From assembly GCA_022340845.1 (NCBI GenBank), contig JAJDNG010000131.1:1-38749 (forward strand): a stretch of 38,749 nucleotides of DNA, written 5' to 3'. Under the pieces are notes generated by a model. The model saw nothing but the letters and a program-made list of their open reading frames with translations, was not told the origin of the DNA and did not search any database. Source of the stretch: Gammaproteobacteria bacterium. Lineage in GTDB: Bacteria; Pseudomonadota; Gammaproteobacteria; SZUA-152. Shown one piece after another: positions 9,226 through 17,423 of this stretch. Every line of letters starts with the position of its first letter. Within the stretch, counting starts at the first letter, position 1. The translations under genes were made by a program, and so were the position numbers.

Positions 9226-9399
9226 TTGACGCGTATCAATGACCCTATTCAACAATATGAATTGCAACGCCATGTTCATCATCTGGCCGTTGATTGCGGC
9301 GAGCGGCATGGGGGAGTCCCGGAAAAACTGAACAACGAACGCTTTACGTGTATGACCCAAGGCCTGCTGGGCATGTTTATGCGGTTGTCACAGGGGTAA
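9226..9399 (+). CDS. Possible 57-aa orphan frame or gene remnant
   Basis: TTG 9226 to TAA 9397-9399. The product starts L-T-R-I-N-D-P-I-Q-Q-Y, is rich in His near the middle (H-V-H-H-L) and ends G-M-F-M-R-L-S-Q-G. There is no good ribosome-binding site, and the stop codon TAA lies only 9 nt before the TTG, which would suit the surviving tail of a decayed gene. I do not recognise the family, and it may be chance. Confidence 0.15.
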   Translation: MTRINDPIQQYELQRHVHHLAVDCGERHGGVPEKLNNERFTCMTQGLLGMFMRLSQG

Positions 9400-9475
9400 A
9401 CGCCCGTCGTCAAAAATCAGGATAATTCACGCACCACCGAATGTGCTAACTTGGCTGTGGATTTATTTTGGAATG

Positions 9476-9508
9476 GTTACTTTTCGTGTATAGTTACCGA
9501 AAAGTCAC
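9476..9508. promoter_or_regulatory. Inverted repeat upstream of the secreted hypothetical gene
   Basis: GTTACTTTTCG (9476-9486) and CGAAAAGTCAC (9498-9508) are inverted repeats with one mismatch, separated by 11 nt. They sit about 50 bp before the start of the gene at 9557, a plausible operator position. There is no T-run, so it is not a terminator. Confidence 0.3.
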
Positions 9509-9556
9509 ACCACCCAGGCACGCATTTCTAAAACGCAAAAAAATTAGAGCTTCGTT

Positions 9557-10063
9557 ATGTGTAAAAATAGCCGTCTTTACCTCATCATTCCGTTATGCGC
9601 CTTGTGTTTTTGGGGTAGTACTAATGCGGAAACCGTGAAAAAAGTAACAGCTTTGGCCAAAAAGCCCGCGCTGGTGTTGCCCAATGATCCCAAGCAGTTG
9701 GATTTTGTTTTTGACAAAGCCAGCGACTTGAAAGCCTGGTTGCGGGAGAATGGTGATTTTTTGCTGGAAGGTTATATCCGTCACAACCATTTCCGCTGCG
9801 GAACTTATGAATTGGGAATTCAATTTGGCAAAGGCGACGGTTGCGTCAACGTCGAGTGGTTAACTCAACCGGTTTATATCAGTCGCCACCGGCAGTGTAA
9901 TCAGGCTGTGCTGCATCACGACGGCGCGGCAAACGTTCCTGAGCTGGCTGGAAAATTCAATGAAGTGACGTGCGGCCAACTGTTTATAAGATGCAATGGT
10001 GTGTGCGGCATGGCGGACATACCGACTGGCAGCGATCCATCAAGTACCGGTGTGTTGAGGTAA
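9557..10063 (+). CDS. Exported protein of unknown function, 168 aa
   Basis: Not recognised as a named family. Seen: an N-terminal signal peptide (about 24 residues, hydrophobic core with cleavage likely after S-T-N-A), then a short Lys/Ala linker. A compact domain follows with several Cys residues (R-C-G-T, G-C-V-N, Q-C-N, T-C-G, R-C-N, V-C-G) that could pair in the oxidising periplasm. The gene is followed by hinT only 20 nt downstream on the same strand, so co-transcription is possible though no functional link is obvious. The start ATG has only a weak AG-rich sequence before it. Confidence 0.65.
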   Translation: MCKNSRLYLIIPLCALCFWGSTNAETVKKVTALAKKPALVLPNDPKQLDFVFDKASDLKAWLRENGDFLLEGYIRHNHFRCGTYELGIQFGKGDGCVNVEWLTQPVYISRHRQCNQAVLHHDGAANVPELAGKFNEVTCGQLFIRCNGVCGMADIPTGSDPSSTGVLR

Positions 10064-10083
10064 CCGGAAAAAAGGAGTCCAGG

Positions 10084-10416
10084 ATGACTATTTTCGCGAA
10101 AATCATTAATCGGGAAATTCCAGCGGATATCGTCTATGAAGATGATCAATGCCTGGCGTTTAAGGACATTTCACCACAAGCACCTATGCATGTTCTACTG
10201 ATTCCTAAACAAGCCATCGCCAAACTGACGGATACCAATGAAGAACATAAACATTTGTTGGGTCACATGATGGTCAAAGCCGGTGAAATTGCCAAGCAGC
10301 AAGGGCATGACGAATTCCGGGTCGTGATTAATAACGGCGCAGGTGTGGGGCAGTCCGTGTTTCACCTGCATTTGCATTTATTGGCGGGGCGCGGTTTCCA
10401 GTGGCCCCCCGGTTGA
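10084..10416 (+). CDS. hinT: HIT-family purine nucleoside phosphoramidase HinT
   Basis: Cytoplasmic histidine-triad hydrolase that in the family cleaves adenosine phosphoramidates and acyl-adenylates. Seen: 110 aa, N-terminal T-I-F-A-K-I-I-x-R-E-I-P typical of HinT, and the catalytic triad H-L-H-L-H-L-L at residues 94-100, followed by A-G-R-G-F-x-W-P-P-G. The length fits the family. ATG 10084 is preceded by a purine-rich AAAGGAGTCCAGG stretch. A longer frame starting upstream is not needed, as the family starts here. It ends just before a palindromic repeat and converges with the rhodanese gene. Confidence 0.95.
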   Translation: MTIFAKIINREIPADIVYEDDQCLAFKDISPQAPMHVLLIPKQAIAKLTDTNEEHKHLLGHMMVKAGEIAKQQGHDEFRVVINNGAGVGQSVFHLHLHLLAGRGFQWPPG

Positions 10417-10431
10417 TCCCACCTTTATAAT

Positions 10432-10513
10432 TTAACCACCAAGAGCACGCAGCACAGACCGGACGCACAGGAAGAATGTGTGATCGTTTTTTTCTTTTTG
10501 CCCTTCGTGGTGA
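10432..10513. repeat. Interrupted palindromic repeat, copy 2, between convergent genes
   Basis: Left arm TTAACCACCAAGAGCACG (10432 onward) and right arm GCCCTTCGTGGTGA (10500-10513) resemble the element at 6274-6339 and stand, like it, between converging genes. The spacer differs in length and sequence from copy 1. Confidence 0.45.
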
Positions 10514-10549
10514 GAAAAAAATAAAAAAAAGCCGCGTTGCCGCGGCTTT
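10513..10549 (-). terminator. Rho-independent terminator of the rhodanese gene
   Basis: On the minus strand AAAGCCGCGG-CAA-CGCGGCTTT forms a GC-rich stem (10528-10549), followed by a long T-rich tract (10513-10530 in plus coordinates). It lies 33 nt past the stop codon of the gene at 10583. Confidence 0.85.
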
Positions 10550-10582
10550 GAGTACCTCGATAAAGGAGGAGGTGTAATCGTT

Positions 10583-11173
10583 TTATTCTTCCGCCATGTA
10601 CATTTTTGTCGCTAACAAGCTGTAACTCCAGGGTAGGCCATTATTCTTCCAACCATTGACCACGCGCTGGCCTTTTTGCGGGCCTTGTTTGGCTTTGTCG
10701 CCTTCGTAGCCATCGACCACGGTATACACATTTTTATAACCGGCTTTGGCAAGCAGGTTGGCCGCCGCCGCACTTCTACTGCCGGAGCGGCAAATGAACA
10801 CGATTCGGTCGTTTTCGGTTAAACCTTTTGCCGTCAGGCGATCTTTGATTTTGGGCAGGAACTGATCGTTTAATTCCAGCTTAAACTGTTTCTTTTTGTC
10901 GTCCCAGGCATACCATTCGCTCAGTTTCATATAAGGAATGTTGGCATCTGCAACTGTCGGCATGCCCAGAAAATTGACTTCGGCGCGGGTGCGTACATCG
11001 ACAAATAACGTTTTATCAGTTTCTTTTTGCATTAATTCATACGCTTCATGGGAGGTAAGATACAAACCTTGGGTGGTGGTTTTTTTCTTGGGAAGGGTTT
11101 GAGCATCTACAGCCCAGGCTGAAACGGTAACAAAACACAGTAGAAGTGCAAAGAACGGAAGTATTTTTCGCAT
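10583..11173 (-). CDS. Exported single-domain rhodanese
   Basis: Probable periplasmic sulfurtransferase or sulfur-handling protein. Seen: a signal peptide of about 21 residues ending A-W-A; a rhodanese domain with F-V-D-V-R-T-R-A-E; and the active-site loop C-R-S-G-S-R-S with the nucleophile Cys at residue 128. The ORF starts with ATG preceded by AGAGG. It stands alone on the minus strand, followed by a strong terminator. The insert Y-A-W-D-D-K-K-K between the two rhodanese motifs is longer than in minimal rhodaneses. It is not closely similar to the double-rhodanese pair at 17873-19779. Substrate unknown. Confidence 0.9.
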   Translation of the reverse strand: MRKILPFFALLLCFVTVSAWAVDAQTLPKKKTTTQGLYLTSHEAYELMQKETDKTLFVDVRTRAEVNFLGMPTVADANIPYMKLSEWYAWDDKKKQFKLELNDQFLPKIKDRLTAKGLTENDRIVFICRSGSRSAAAANLLAKAGYKNVYTVVDGYEGDKAKQGPQKGQRVVNGWKNNGLPWSYSLLATKMYMAEE

Positions 11174-11380
11174 GGTTGAAACCTCTGATCGACTGAATAT
11201 TAATAAATAAGCAAATAATAATATGCTAATTAATATATAGTTTCAGTCAGTAACATGCAACACTAAAAAGATTGGGGTATTCGCATCGATTCTGCCGCGT
11301 AAAAAGCAATTATTTACAAAATTTCAGTAGGTTAGTGACAACTAAACCCTTGCGCGCCTCATATGGCGGAGCAAAAAATA

Positions 11381-11956
11381 TTATTGGGAAGGAAATTTTC
11401 TCAGTAATTTATTAACGGCTTTTCGAATGGCATCAAGACGTTGCCATTCCGGGTCTTCCAAATCGAGGGGCATTTCAAGGGTGCCCCGCCAGACGACTTG
11501 GGAGGCGTTTCTATCGATGACGTCCACAACAATGGCGCTCTTATCGCTAATCGATTGAAAGCGACGGTTGGCATCGAATGAACTGGAATAGCGAATCTGC
11601 TGGCGACGATAACTTTGGTTCAGTTCCTCAACATTGTAGCGATAGCGATCAGAGACGCTTGTCTCCGCCACGGCTTGATAATTGATCCAGATGTCTGCGG
11701 TTTCCGGCGTACTGAGTGACAAGCCTTTGCTCTGCAATTGCTCACGGAGGCTGGATTGGATGGCTGTATTCAATGTTATTGCATCAACGCCAAAGCCCCC
11801 AACGATGGCATCGCTGGTTTCATCGTCATAGAAGGCAAACGTGTGAAAGCGCAAAAACTCGGTTTGAGGATCGACGGTATAGTTAATTTCATGCACGGAG
11901 CAACCGGTAAAAATAGCGATCGCCATTGCGACTGTTACGGTTCTTAATCGTTTCAT
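11381..11956 (-). CDS. DUF4136-type lipoprotein
   Basis: Seen: an N-terminal signal with lipobox F-T-G-C, giving a lipoprotein of about 170 residues after processing. The body resembles DUF4136: F-H-T-F-A-F-Y-D-D near the start, repeated strand-like segments, A-D-I-W-I-N-Y-Q-A, then I-V-V-D-V-I-D-R-N-A-S-Q-V-V-W-R-G near the end. Family members are small envelope lipoproteins of unknown function. It lies 75 nt downstream of the beta-barrel gene on the same strand and could be the last gene of that operon, or have its own promoter in the AT-rich gap. Confidence 0.8.
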   Translation of the reverse strand: MKRLRTVTVAMAIAIFTGCSVHEINYTVDPQTEFLRFHTFAFYDDETSDAIVGGFGVDAITLNTAIQSSLREQLQSKGLSLSTPETADIWINYQAVAETSVSDRYRYNVEELNQSYRRQQIRYSSSFDANRRFQSISDKSAIVVDVIDRNASQVVWRGTLEMPLDLEDPEWQRLDAIRKAVNKLLRKFPSQ

Positions 11957-12031
11957 TATGTATCGCTGGTACCGGCTTTGTTGTGTTTGGCTTATGCAAT
12001 GATTGATGATTTAACGAATATTATGCTTGCA

Positions 12032-13294
12032 CTAAAAGAAATAAGCCAGTTGCAGGAATACGGCATCGCCGCCGCTGAAATACACGCCGGGGGTGCCGCT
12101 GGGTATGCCGCCGAATTCCGAGCCTCTGGCGCCCATAGGAAAGCTGAATCCGCCGAACATGGTCAGATCCTGCCGCCAATCGACGTTGAATATCAATTGA
12201 AATAAGGCGCTGGGGTCGGCCGTGTTGATAAACAGATTGGTGTTCAGCAAAGTCAACGGAGTGGTTTCCAGGCTCATACTGGCACCTATGTAGTGTTTTC
12301 CCAGGGTGTAGAGTTCGCCGCGTTGAATTCTATCCAATAATAGAGGGTTATCGGCTAACGCGGCGGGGGAGTAATCGTTGCCGTCCTGGCCGAATCCATT
12401 GTAAAAATACTCCAAAAAACCGGACAGGTTCTTCTCGAACCATACCCAGGAATAGCTGAGATTGGCCACAGCGCTCACCACCGTCTGCGAGCCGGTGTGG
12501 GTGGTGACCACATCGCCTCGTATCACGGTGCCCTGCCAGTCCATGGCGGCGCCGACCGCCAGGAGATTGTCGTCGTAATGCCGGGCGGCCAATAAATCAT
12601 ACTCCTTGCCACTGACAAAACCGTGGTATTTCGCCGCCGCGGAACTGGACTGTGCCGCCACTTTGCCGGTGTCCCGGTCGCGCCGCGGTACCACCACCGC
12701 TTGCACATCATCGCCGCTGGTAAACAACCATTGACCGTACGCCAGGTCATCACCGGTTTTATAATCTTTGTCCACGGCATCGGGCGCGAAGGGATTAAAC
12801 ACGTCCATGGGATTGTATAGCAAACCATTACCCCAGCTAATGGCCTGCCGTCCCAGGCGGACCACCAGGGATTGACCTGTATATCCTACTGTAAGCCGGT
12901 CTATGCGATGCAACAATACCTGGCCCTCCGAGTCGTGAAACACATGGGTCAAGTCGAACAGCCGGCTGCTGTCCGAAATAACGCCATAGGTAAAAAATGA
13001 GGTGGTTTGCGGCACCGTTTGCGCGGCTTTTAAGGTGTCGCTGGACATACCGATCAACTGATAATGAATGCTGGTATCCCACTGATCCCAGCGGTTGTCG
13101 GCCATCAATCGCAGGTCGAGGAAATGATCCGAGGTTTGCTGGGCGTCCACTTGAGCAAACCAGGCATCGTTATCGTAGCGAGTATAAAAATATTGGTACT
13201 TGCTGTGTCCCTTGATGTTCCAGGCCTGGGCGCTGGCGGGCGGATTGGCCCCGCAAGCGGCGAGAATCAATATAATACCGGCAATGCGATGCAT
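12032..13294 (-). CDS. Beta-barrel outer-membrane protein of the ABC operon
   Basis: Seen: an N-terminal signal peptide (about 22 residues, ending A-S-A); many alternating strand segments; a conserved-looking block V-R-L-G-R-Q-A-I-S-W-G-N-G-L-L-Y-N-P-M-D then F-N-P-F-A-P (20 residues quoted at most), as found in DUF1302-like porins; and a C-terminal aromatic strand ending L-A-Y-F-F, the usual signal for Bam-dependent insertion. Its ATG overlaps the stop of the ATPase gene by one base (TGATG), so the two are translationally coupled. It is therefore probably the outer-membrane part of the same export or lipid-trafficking machine. Cargo unknown. Confidence 0.8.
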   Translation of the reverse strand: MHRIAGIILILAACGANPPASAQAWNIKGHSKYQYFYTRYDNDAWFAQVDAQQTSDHFLDLRLMADNRWDQWDTSIHYQLIGMSSDTLKAAQTVPQTTSFFTYGVISDSSRLFDLTHVFHDSEGQVLLHRIDRLTVGYTGQSLVVRLGRQAISWGNGLLYNPMDVFNPFAPDAVDKDYKTGDDLAYGQWLFTSGDDVQAVVVPRRDRDTGKVAAQSSSAAAKYHGFVSGKEYDLLAARHYDDNLLAVGAAMDWQGTVIRGDVVTTHTGSQTVVSAVANLSYSWVWFEKNLSGFLEYFYNGFGQDGNDYSPAALADNPLLLDRIQRGELYTLGKHYIGASMSLETTPLTLLNTNLFINTADPSALFQLIFNVDWRQDLTMFGGFSFPMGARGSEFGGIPSGTPGVYFSGGDAVFLQLAYFF

Positions 13295-13989
13295 CAGGAG
13301 ACGCTTTGCCGGGAGCCATCATCTTCAATTTTGCCATCACGCATTTTGATGAGACGTTTGGCGTAACTCATCACCAGTTTATCGTGAGTGGAGATGATAA
13401 ACGTGGTGCCATGGCGCTGGTTCAAATCGACCAACAAGTCCATGAGGTTTTCCGCGGTGTGCGAATCCAGGTTGGCCGTGGGTTCATCGGCCAACACCAA
13501 ATCCGGTTCCGACACCAAGGCCCTGGCGACTGCCACGCGTTGCTGCTGTCCCCCGGACATTTCCGCCGGGCGGCGGTTTTCCATGCCGGACAATCCCACT
13601 TCATTTAAAATGGAACGGGACTTTTCCGCGCGCTGGCTGTGGTGCATGCCTTGCAGTTGCATGACAAACTCCACATTCTCCTGCGCCGTGAGTACCGGTA
13701 TCAGGTTATAAGCCTGGAACACAAAGCCGATATGGTGCAAACGCATATTGGCCAGTTGTGCTTTATTCATGCGATCCACGCGCTGTTCCGCCACGGTGAT
13801 CTCGCCGTGGGTGGGCGTATCCAGGCCGCCGATCAGGTTCAATAATGTGGTTTTGCCCGAGCCTGAGGGGCCGGACAAACACGCAAACGACCCCGATTGA
13901 ATGTCCAGGTCAATATCGGATAACGCGTGAACAGCCAGCTCGCCTTCGCCGAAGACCTTAGATAATTGTTTGCAGATTACAGTAGACAT
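13294..13989 (-). CDS. ABC transporter ATP-binding protein, LolD/MacB type
   Basis: Cytoplasmic ATPase that powers the two adjoining FtsX-type permeases. Seen: Walker A G-P-S-G-S-G-K-T-T, Q-loop F-V-F-Q-A-Y-N-L-I-P, signature M-S-G-G-Q-Q-Q-R, Walker B L-V-L-A-D-E-P-T-A-N-L-D and the switch His in S-T-H-D. The length of 231 aa is normal for LolD. The F-Q-A-Y-N-L-I-P form is typical of the LolD/MacB/FtsE group, which work by mechanotransmission and not by classical transport. The start is 9 nt after the second permease. Confidence 0.95.
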   Translation of the reverse strand: MSTVICKQLSKVFGEGELAVHALSDIDLDIQSGSFACLSGPSGSGKTTLLNLIGGLDTPTHGEITVAEQRVDRMNKAQLANMRLHHIGFVFQAYNLIPVLTAQENVEFVMQLQGMHHSQRAEKSRSILNEVGLSGMENRRPAEMSGGQQQRVAVARALVSEPDLVLADEPTANLDSHTAENLMDLLVDLNQRHGTTFIISTHDKLVMSYAKRLIKMRDGKIEDDGSRQSVS

Positions 13990-13998
13990 GGTTTTAGG

Positions 13999-15246
13999 TT
14001 ATATCCTGGTAATGGCTTCAACAGGGACATGGCGCGCGGCACGCCATGCCGGATAAAGGCTGGCAATCAATCCCAATACAATGACCACCACATTGGATAA
14101 GATCACATCGCTGGCCTGCACGACGGGATACAGCATGGTGCTCATGCCGGCGTATTCCAGTCCCTCTACGCCCAGGGCGGAAATATCCCAGCCGTCCTGG
14201 ATAGGAATGATGCTTAACCACGATAGCAGGTTGCCGAAGACCAATCCCACGCTTAATAGAAAAAAGGATTCAATCAATACCTGCAGGAGAATCAAGCGCG
14301 GTTTCATGCCCAGGGCCTGAATCAGGCCGATCTCCCGGGTACGCTCGAATACCGCCATCAGCAAGGTGTTGACCAGGCCAAACGACATGGCGATAAAAAC
14401 CACTATAAACCAGACCCAGACAAAACCCTCCACCACATTCAGCATAGTGGCCAAATATTTATCGATCTCCTGCCACGGCAATACTTCCAGGTCGGGCGCC
14501 GCGTCCCTGAGTTTGTCCACAATGGGTTGCTCATGGCGGTAGTCGTTGGTGAGCACCGCCAGTTCCGAGACCTGCGATCCCATCTTTAAAAATTCCTGCG
14601 CGCTTTGCAAGCCGGTAAATACGTAGCTGGTTTCGGTGGCTTCCATTTCGGTATCGAATATGCCGACGACGCGGAAACCCCGATCCACAATGTCATTATC
14701 CGGGTCCTGGCTCATGATGACAATGCGCCATCCCAGCCGGGTTTCCAGGCGTTCGGCCAGTTTGGCGCCAATGATGACACCGTCGTCCCGGGGCGACTGC
14801 AAATAACGGCCGTCTGTGACAGCCCCAGCCAAAAACAACATCTCCCGCTCACGTAGCGGCGATATACCCACCAGGGTGACACCGGCGGATTCTCTTTCGC
14901 TGCTGATGACGGCAGGCACCCGCACCCGCGTGGACCAGGTTTGGATGGCTGGATCCTGCAGCGCTTGTTGCAAGCTATCCGAAGGCGCCGGCATGGAATT
15001 GGCGATAGAGGGATCGTCCCGGTAAGCCGGGGCGTGGATCTGTACGTGAGCGATCAGGTTTTTAATGGAATCGGTAATCATTTGATCCACCATGCCGCGC
15101 ATTATGGCCGTTAACCATATCATGGCCCAGACGCCCACGGCGATGGCGCCTAGCATAATCAAGGTGCGGCGGTGATTGCGCCAGACGTTGCGCCAGGCGA
15201 TAACCGTGAGCATGGCGGTGATTGTGCCAAACGAGTAGCGTGTCAT
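13999..15246 (-). CDS. FtsX/MacB-type ABC permease, second subunit
   Basis: Inner-membrane permease of the LolCE/MacB fold. Start set at ATG 15246: it overlaps the preceding stop as ATGA and gives a normal N-terminus (M-T-R-Y-S-F-G). A start 54 nt further up would run into the upstream gene. Seen: a first membrane helix around residues 30-50, a large periplasmic domain, then three helices in the C-terminal third (F-V-W-V-W-F-I-V-V-F-I-A, then the L-I-Q-A-L-G-M-K-P region) as in the FtsX domain. It pairs with the non-identical permease upstream, as LolC pairs with LolE. Confidence 0.92.
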   Translation of the reverse strand: MTRYSFGTITAMLTVIAWRNVWRNHRRTLIMLGAIAVGVWAMIWLTAIMRGMVDQMITDSIKNLIAHVQIHAPAYRDDPSIANSMPAPSDSLQQALQDPAIQTWSTRVRVPAVISSERESAGVTLVGISPLREREMLFLAGAVTDGRYLQSPRDDGVIIGAKLAERLETRLGWRIVIMSQDPDNDIVDRGFRVVGIFDTEMEATETSYVFTGLQSAQEFLKMGSQVSELAVLTNDYRHEQPIVDKLRDAAPDLEVLPWQEIDKYLATMLNVVEGFVWVWFIVVFIAMSFGLVNTLLMAVFERTREIGLIQALGMKPRLILLQVLIESFFLLSVGLVFGNLLSWLSIIPIQDGWDISALGVEGLEYAGMSTMLYPVVQASDVILSNVVVIVLGLIASLYPAWRAARHVPVEAITRI

Positions 15247-16499
15247 ACCGCCTGCATGGCCTCCACGGGTTTTAATAAATGGATGCGTGTCGCTGGCCAT
15301 AAGGCCGCGAGCAAAGTGGCGATAAAGATTACCCCGGGGCCCAACAACAATGAAACCGAATTTAACGCCGGATAAAAACGATCCGGCAGATTAAATTTCG
15401 ATGCCAGTTCTTCCATGCCGGGATAGCTAAAGCCGTGAATTACGAAATAGGTGGTAAAAGCGGCGCCCGCGGCGATACCGAACAACATGCCCGTGACAGC
15501 CATGAAGAAAGACTCGGTCCAGACCAGGCGGCCCACTTTACCGGGAGTGACGCCTAAGGCGAGCATAATGCCGAATTCCCGGGTTCGCTCCAGCACCGAC
15601 ATCAGAAAGGTGTTTAACACGCTAAAGGCCACTAGCGCCACCAGCACCCCGTACATTAACCACGCCGTGGAAAAATCCGCTTGTATGGCTTGTTTGAGGC
15701 CCGGTTGCAGGCGCTCCCAGTTGACCACATCCAGGTTGTCATCGTGTATCAAGTTGCGCAGCCTGGCGGTTAAGTTTTGAGTTTGCTCGTGGGAGGTGGC
15801 GGTTACCACGATGCTGTGCGCACTGCCGCGCATACTGAACACATCCTGGAAATACCGCAATGGTAACTGCACCAGTTGGCGGTCCAGTTCGGTGTTGCCG
15901 CTCTCGTAGATACCTACGATGGGCACCACGGCCGCGGCGAAAGAACCGTCTTTTCCGCTTCCCAAAAGCGTTAGTTCATCGCCAATGCCAGCTTTGAGAT
16001 TTCGCGCCATAACGCTGCCGATGACCGCTTCTTCGCGGTCCGGGCCGCTCAGGTAACGGCCTTGTTGGATAAGTCCCGGGATCACCGACACCTGGGGTTC
16101 ATACTGCGGTTGTACGCCGGCGATTTGGGCGCCATAGCTGCGCTTTTCGGAGGATACCAGAGCAAAGCCCATGGCGCGCGCACTGACGTGGGCATTGATT
16201 TTGGCTTCGGTGTGACTGTTGGTGTTGTGCAATTCCTGGCGGATATGAGCGGCCAACTCTATGGCATCGGGAACCGTGCGACGCATTTGCGGATTGTCCA
16301 AATAACCGTGTGCTTGAATTTGCACATGGCCGGTAAACGACTGCAAGGTGTTGTCGATCATCATATCGTACTGACCCAGTTGCAGGGCGATCATCCACAC
16401 CAGGAGAACATCGGAAAATACGATCGCCGCTAACGTCAGGCCTGTGCGTCGCGGATGCCGCCACAGATTGCGCCAGGCCAGTGTCAGATTAATACCCAC
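15243..16499 (-). CDS. FtsX/MacB-type ABC permease, first subunit
   Basis: 418-aa partner of the permease that follows. Seen: an N-terminal A-W-R-N-L-W-R-H-P-R-R-T-G motif common to this group, the first helix immediately after, a periplasmic domain of about 230 residues, and three C-terminal helices around V-L-E-R-T-R-E-F-G-I-M-L-A-L-G. The start is GTG at 16499 with no strong ribosome-binding site. The stop overlaps the next start by 4 nt (ATGA), showing coupled translation. Two separate permeases plus a separate ATPase argue for a Lol-like complex, unlike MacB, where both parts are fused. Confidence 0.92.
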   Translation of the reverse strand: MGINLTLAWRNLWRHPRRTGLTLAAIVFSDVLLVWMIALQLGQYDMMIDNTLQSFTGHVQIQAHGYLDNPQMRRTVPDAIELAAHIRQELHNTNSHTEAKINAHVSARAMGFALVSSEKRSYGAQIAGVQPQYEPQVSVIPGLIQQGRYLSGPDREEAVIGSVMARNLKAGIGDELTLLGSGKDGSFAAAVVPIVGIYESGNTELDRQLVQLPLRYFQDVFSMRGSAHSIVVTATSHEQTQNLTARLRNLIHDDNLDVVNWERLQPGLKQAIQADFSTAWLMYGVLVALVAFSVLNTFLMSVLERTREFGIMLALGVTPGKVGRLVWTESFFMAVTGMLFGIAAGAAFTTYFVIHGFSYPGMEELASKFNLPDRFYPALNSVSLLLGPGVIFIATLLAALWPATRIHLLKPVEAMQAV

Positions 16500-16649
16500 G
16501 GTTATTTGTCTTGTTTACCGACGCTATTCCCTGAACAACGCCATTGTTCGGCCGGAAGGGACTCAGTACACTGACAAGCGTAAGGCGCGTCACTTTAATT
16601 CTGCATTTATTTTGTGGAGTCCTCATAGGAACCGGTGGTGTCTTGGTGG

Positions 16650-17423
16650 CTAAAAACGCGGATTGCGCAAATTGGACAACGTGAAGGTGCTCTGTGCAAT
16701 TGCTATATCGAACTCAGCCGATTCAGTCGTGATTTGTGTCCATTCTTGGGGTTTTTCCACATTAACCATGCGCTGTTTTGTCGCCACCGTGCGCCCGCCC
16801 AATTGCGCTATATTCAAAGTTTTCAATTGCTTGGTCAATACCATGGCCTGGTCAAAAAAGGCGTGTTCCAGAATAATATGATCATCACGTATTGTTAATT
16901 GTTCTTTTCCCCAAACCACCGCGGCGTGTTCGAGGGGAATGGATTCGATGACATAAACCGTGTGTTCTTGTTGGATTTCGGTACTGATGATGGTGTGCCG
17001 GTATTCATCGATAATATCGTCGGATTGGGCGATGTCTTTGTTGGAAAAGTCCGACCCCATCCAGCTTTGGTTCATCATGCTGGAGGGAATTTTTATCACC
17101 CGGTTTATTTTCGGGGAATACGTCCACATTTTTTTATCGATGAGCAATGTGGCGTTACCGGCGTCTTTGGCCGGTTCGGTGACCCTCACCAGGGATTTTT
17201 TTTCGCCCAATGTCCAGCTGCGCAGCGTCATGCTGCGCTCCCAGTCCGGGCGGTGAATGGTCATGGTAACCACGGAATACGAGGATGTGCCGCGCCAATG
17301 ATCGATAGCGTTTTTTATAATGGTATTGGCGTCGGGAGCGGCCACACTGGGGCTTGCGAACAATAGTAAAAAAAGCAATAGTAACGAGGTCCAATGAGCG
17401 TTTAGCGCGAGACGTAACGGCAT
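16650..17423 (-). CDS. LolA-like outer-membrane lipoprotein-sorting family protein
   Basis: Exported protein of the LolA-like family (PF17131 type by my reading), first gene of the operon. Seen: a signal peptide of about 28 residues ending S-V-A-A. The mature part has the family pattern with W-x-Y-S-P-K-I-N-R-V-I-K-I-P, then M-x-x-S-W-M-G-S-D-F-S-N-K-D, and alternating strand segments expected for a half-barrel that shields a lipid. AAAGGA precedes the ATG by 5 nt. The 150-nt gap to the next gene is longer than the others in the operon. It is a candidate periplasmic carrier between the permease complex and the beta-barrel protein. Confidence 0.85.
   Translation of the reverse strand: MPLRLALNAHWTSLLLLFLLLFASPSVAAPDANTIIKNAIDHWRGTSSYSVVTMTIHRPDWERSMTLRSWTLGEKKSLVRVTEPAKDAGNATLLIDKKMWTYSPKINRVIKIPSSMMNQSWMGSDFSNKDIAQSDDIIDEYRHTIISTEIQQEHTVYVIESIPLEHAAVVWGKEQLTIRDDHIILEHAFFDQAMVLTKQLKTLNIAQLGGRTVATKQRMVNVEKPQEWTQITTESAEFDIAIAQSTFTLSNLRNPRF

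Larger units (their letters stand above)
9047..9556. other. 510-bp intergenic region with one weak small frame
   Basis: Lies between the divergent GGDEF-EAL gene and the secreted hypothetical gene, so it should hold both promoters. It contains a 57-codon frame (9226-9399) and an inverted repeat (9476-9508), described separately. Nothing else is recognised. Confidence 0.4.
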
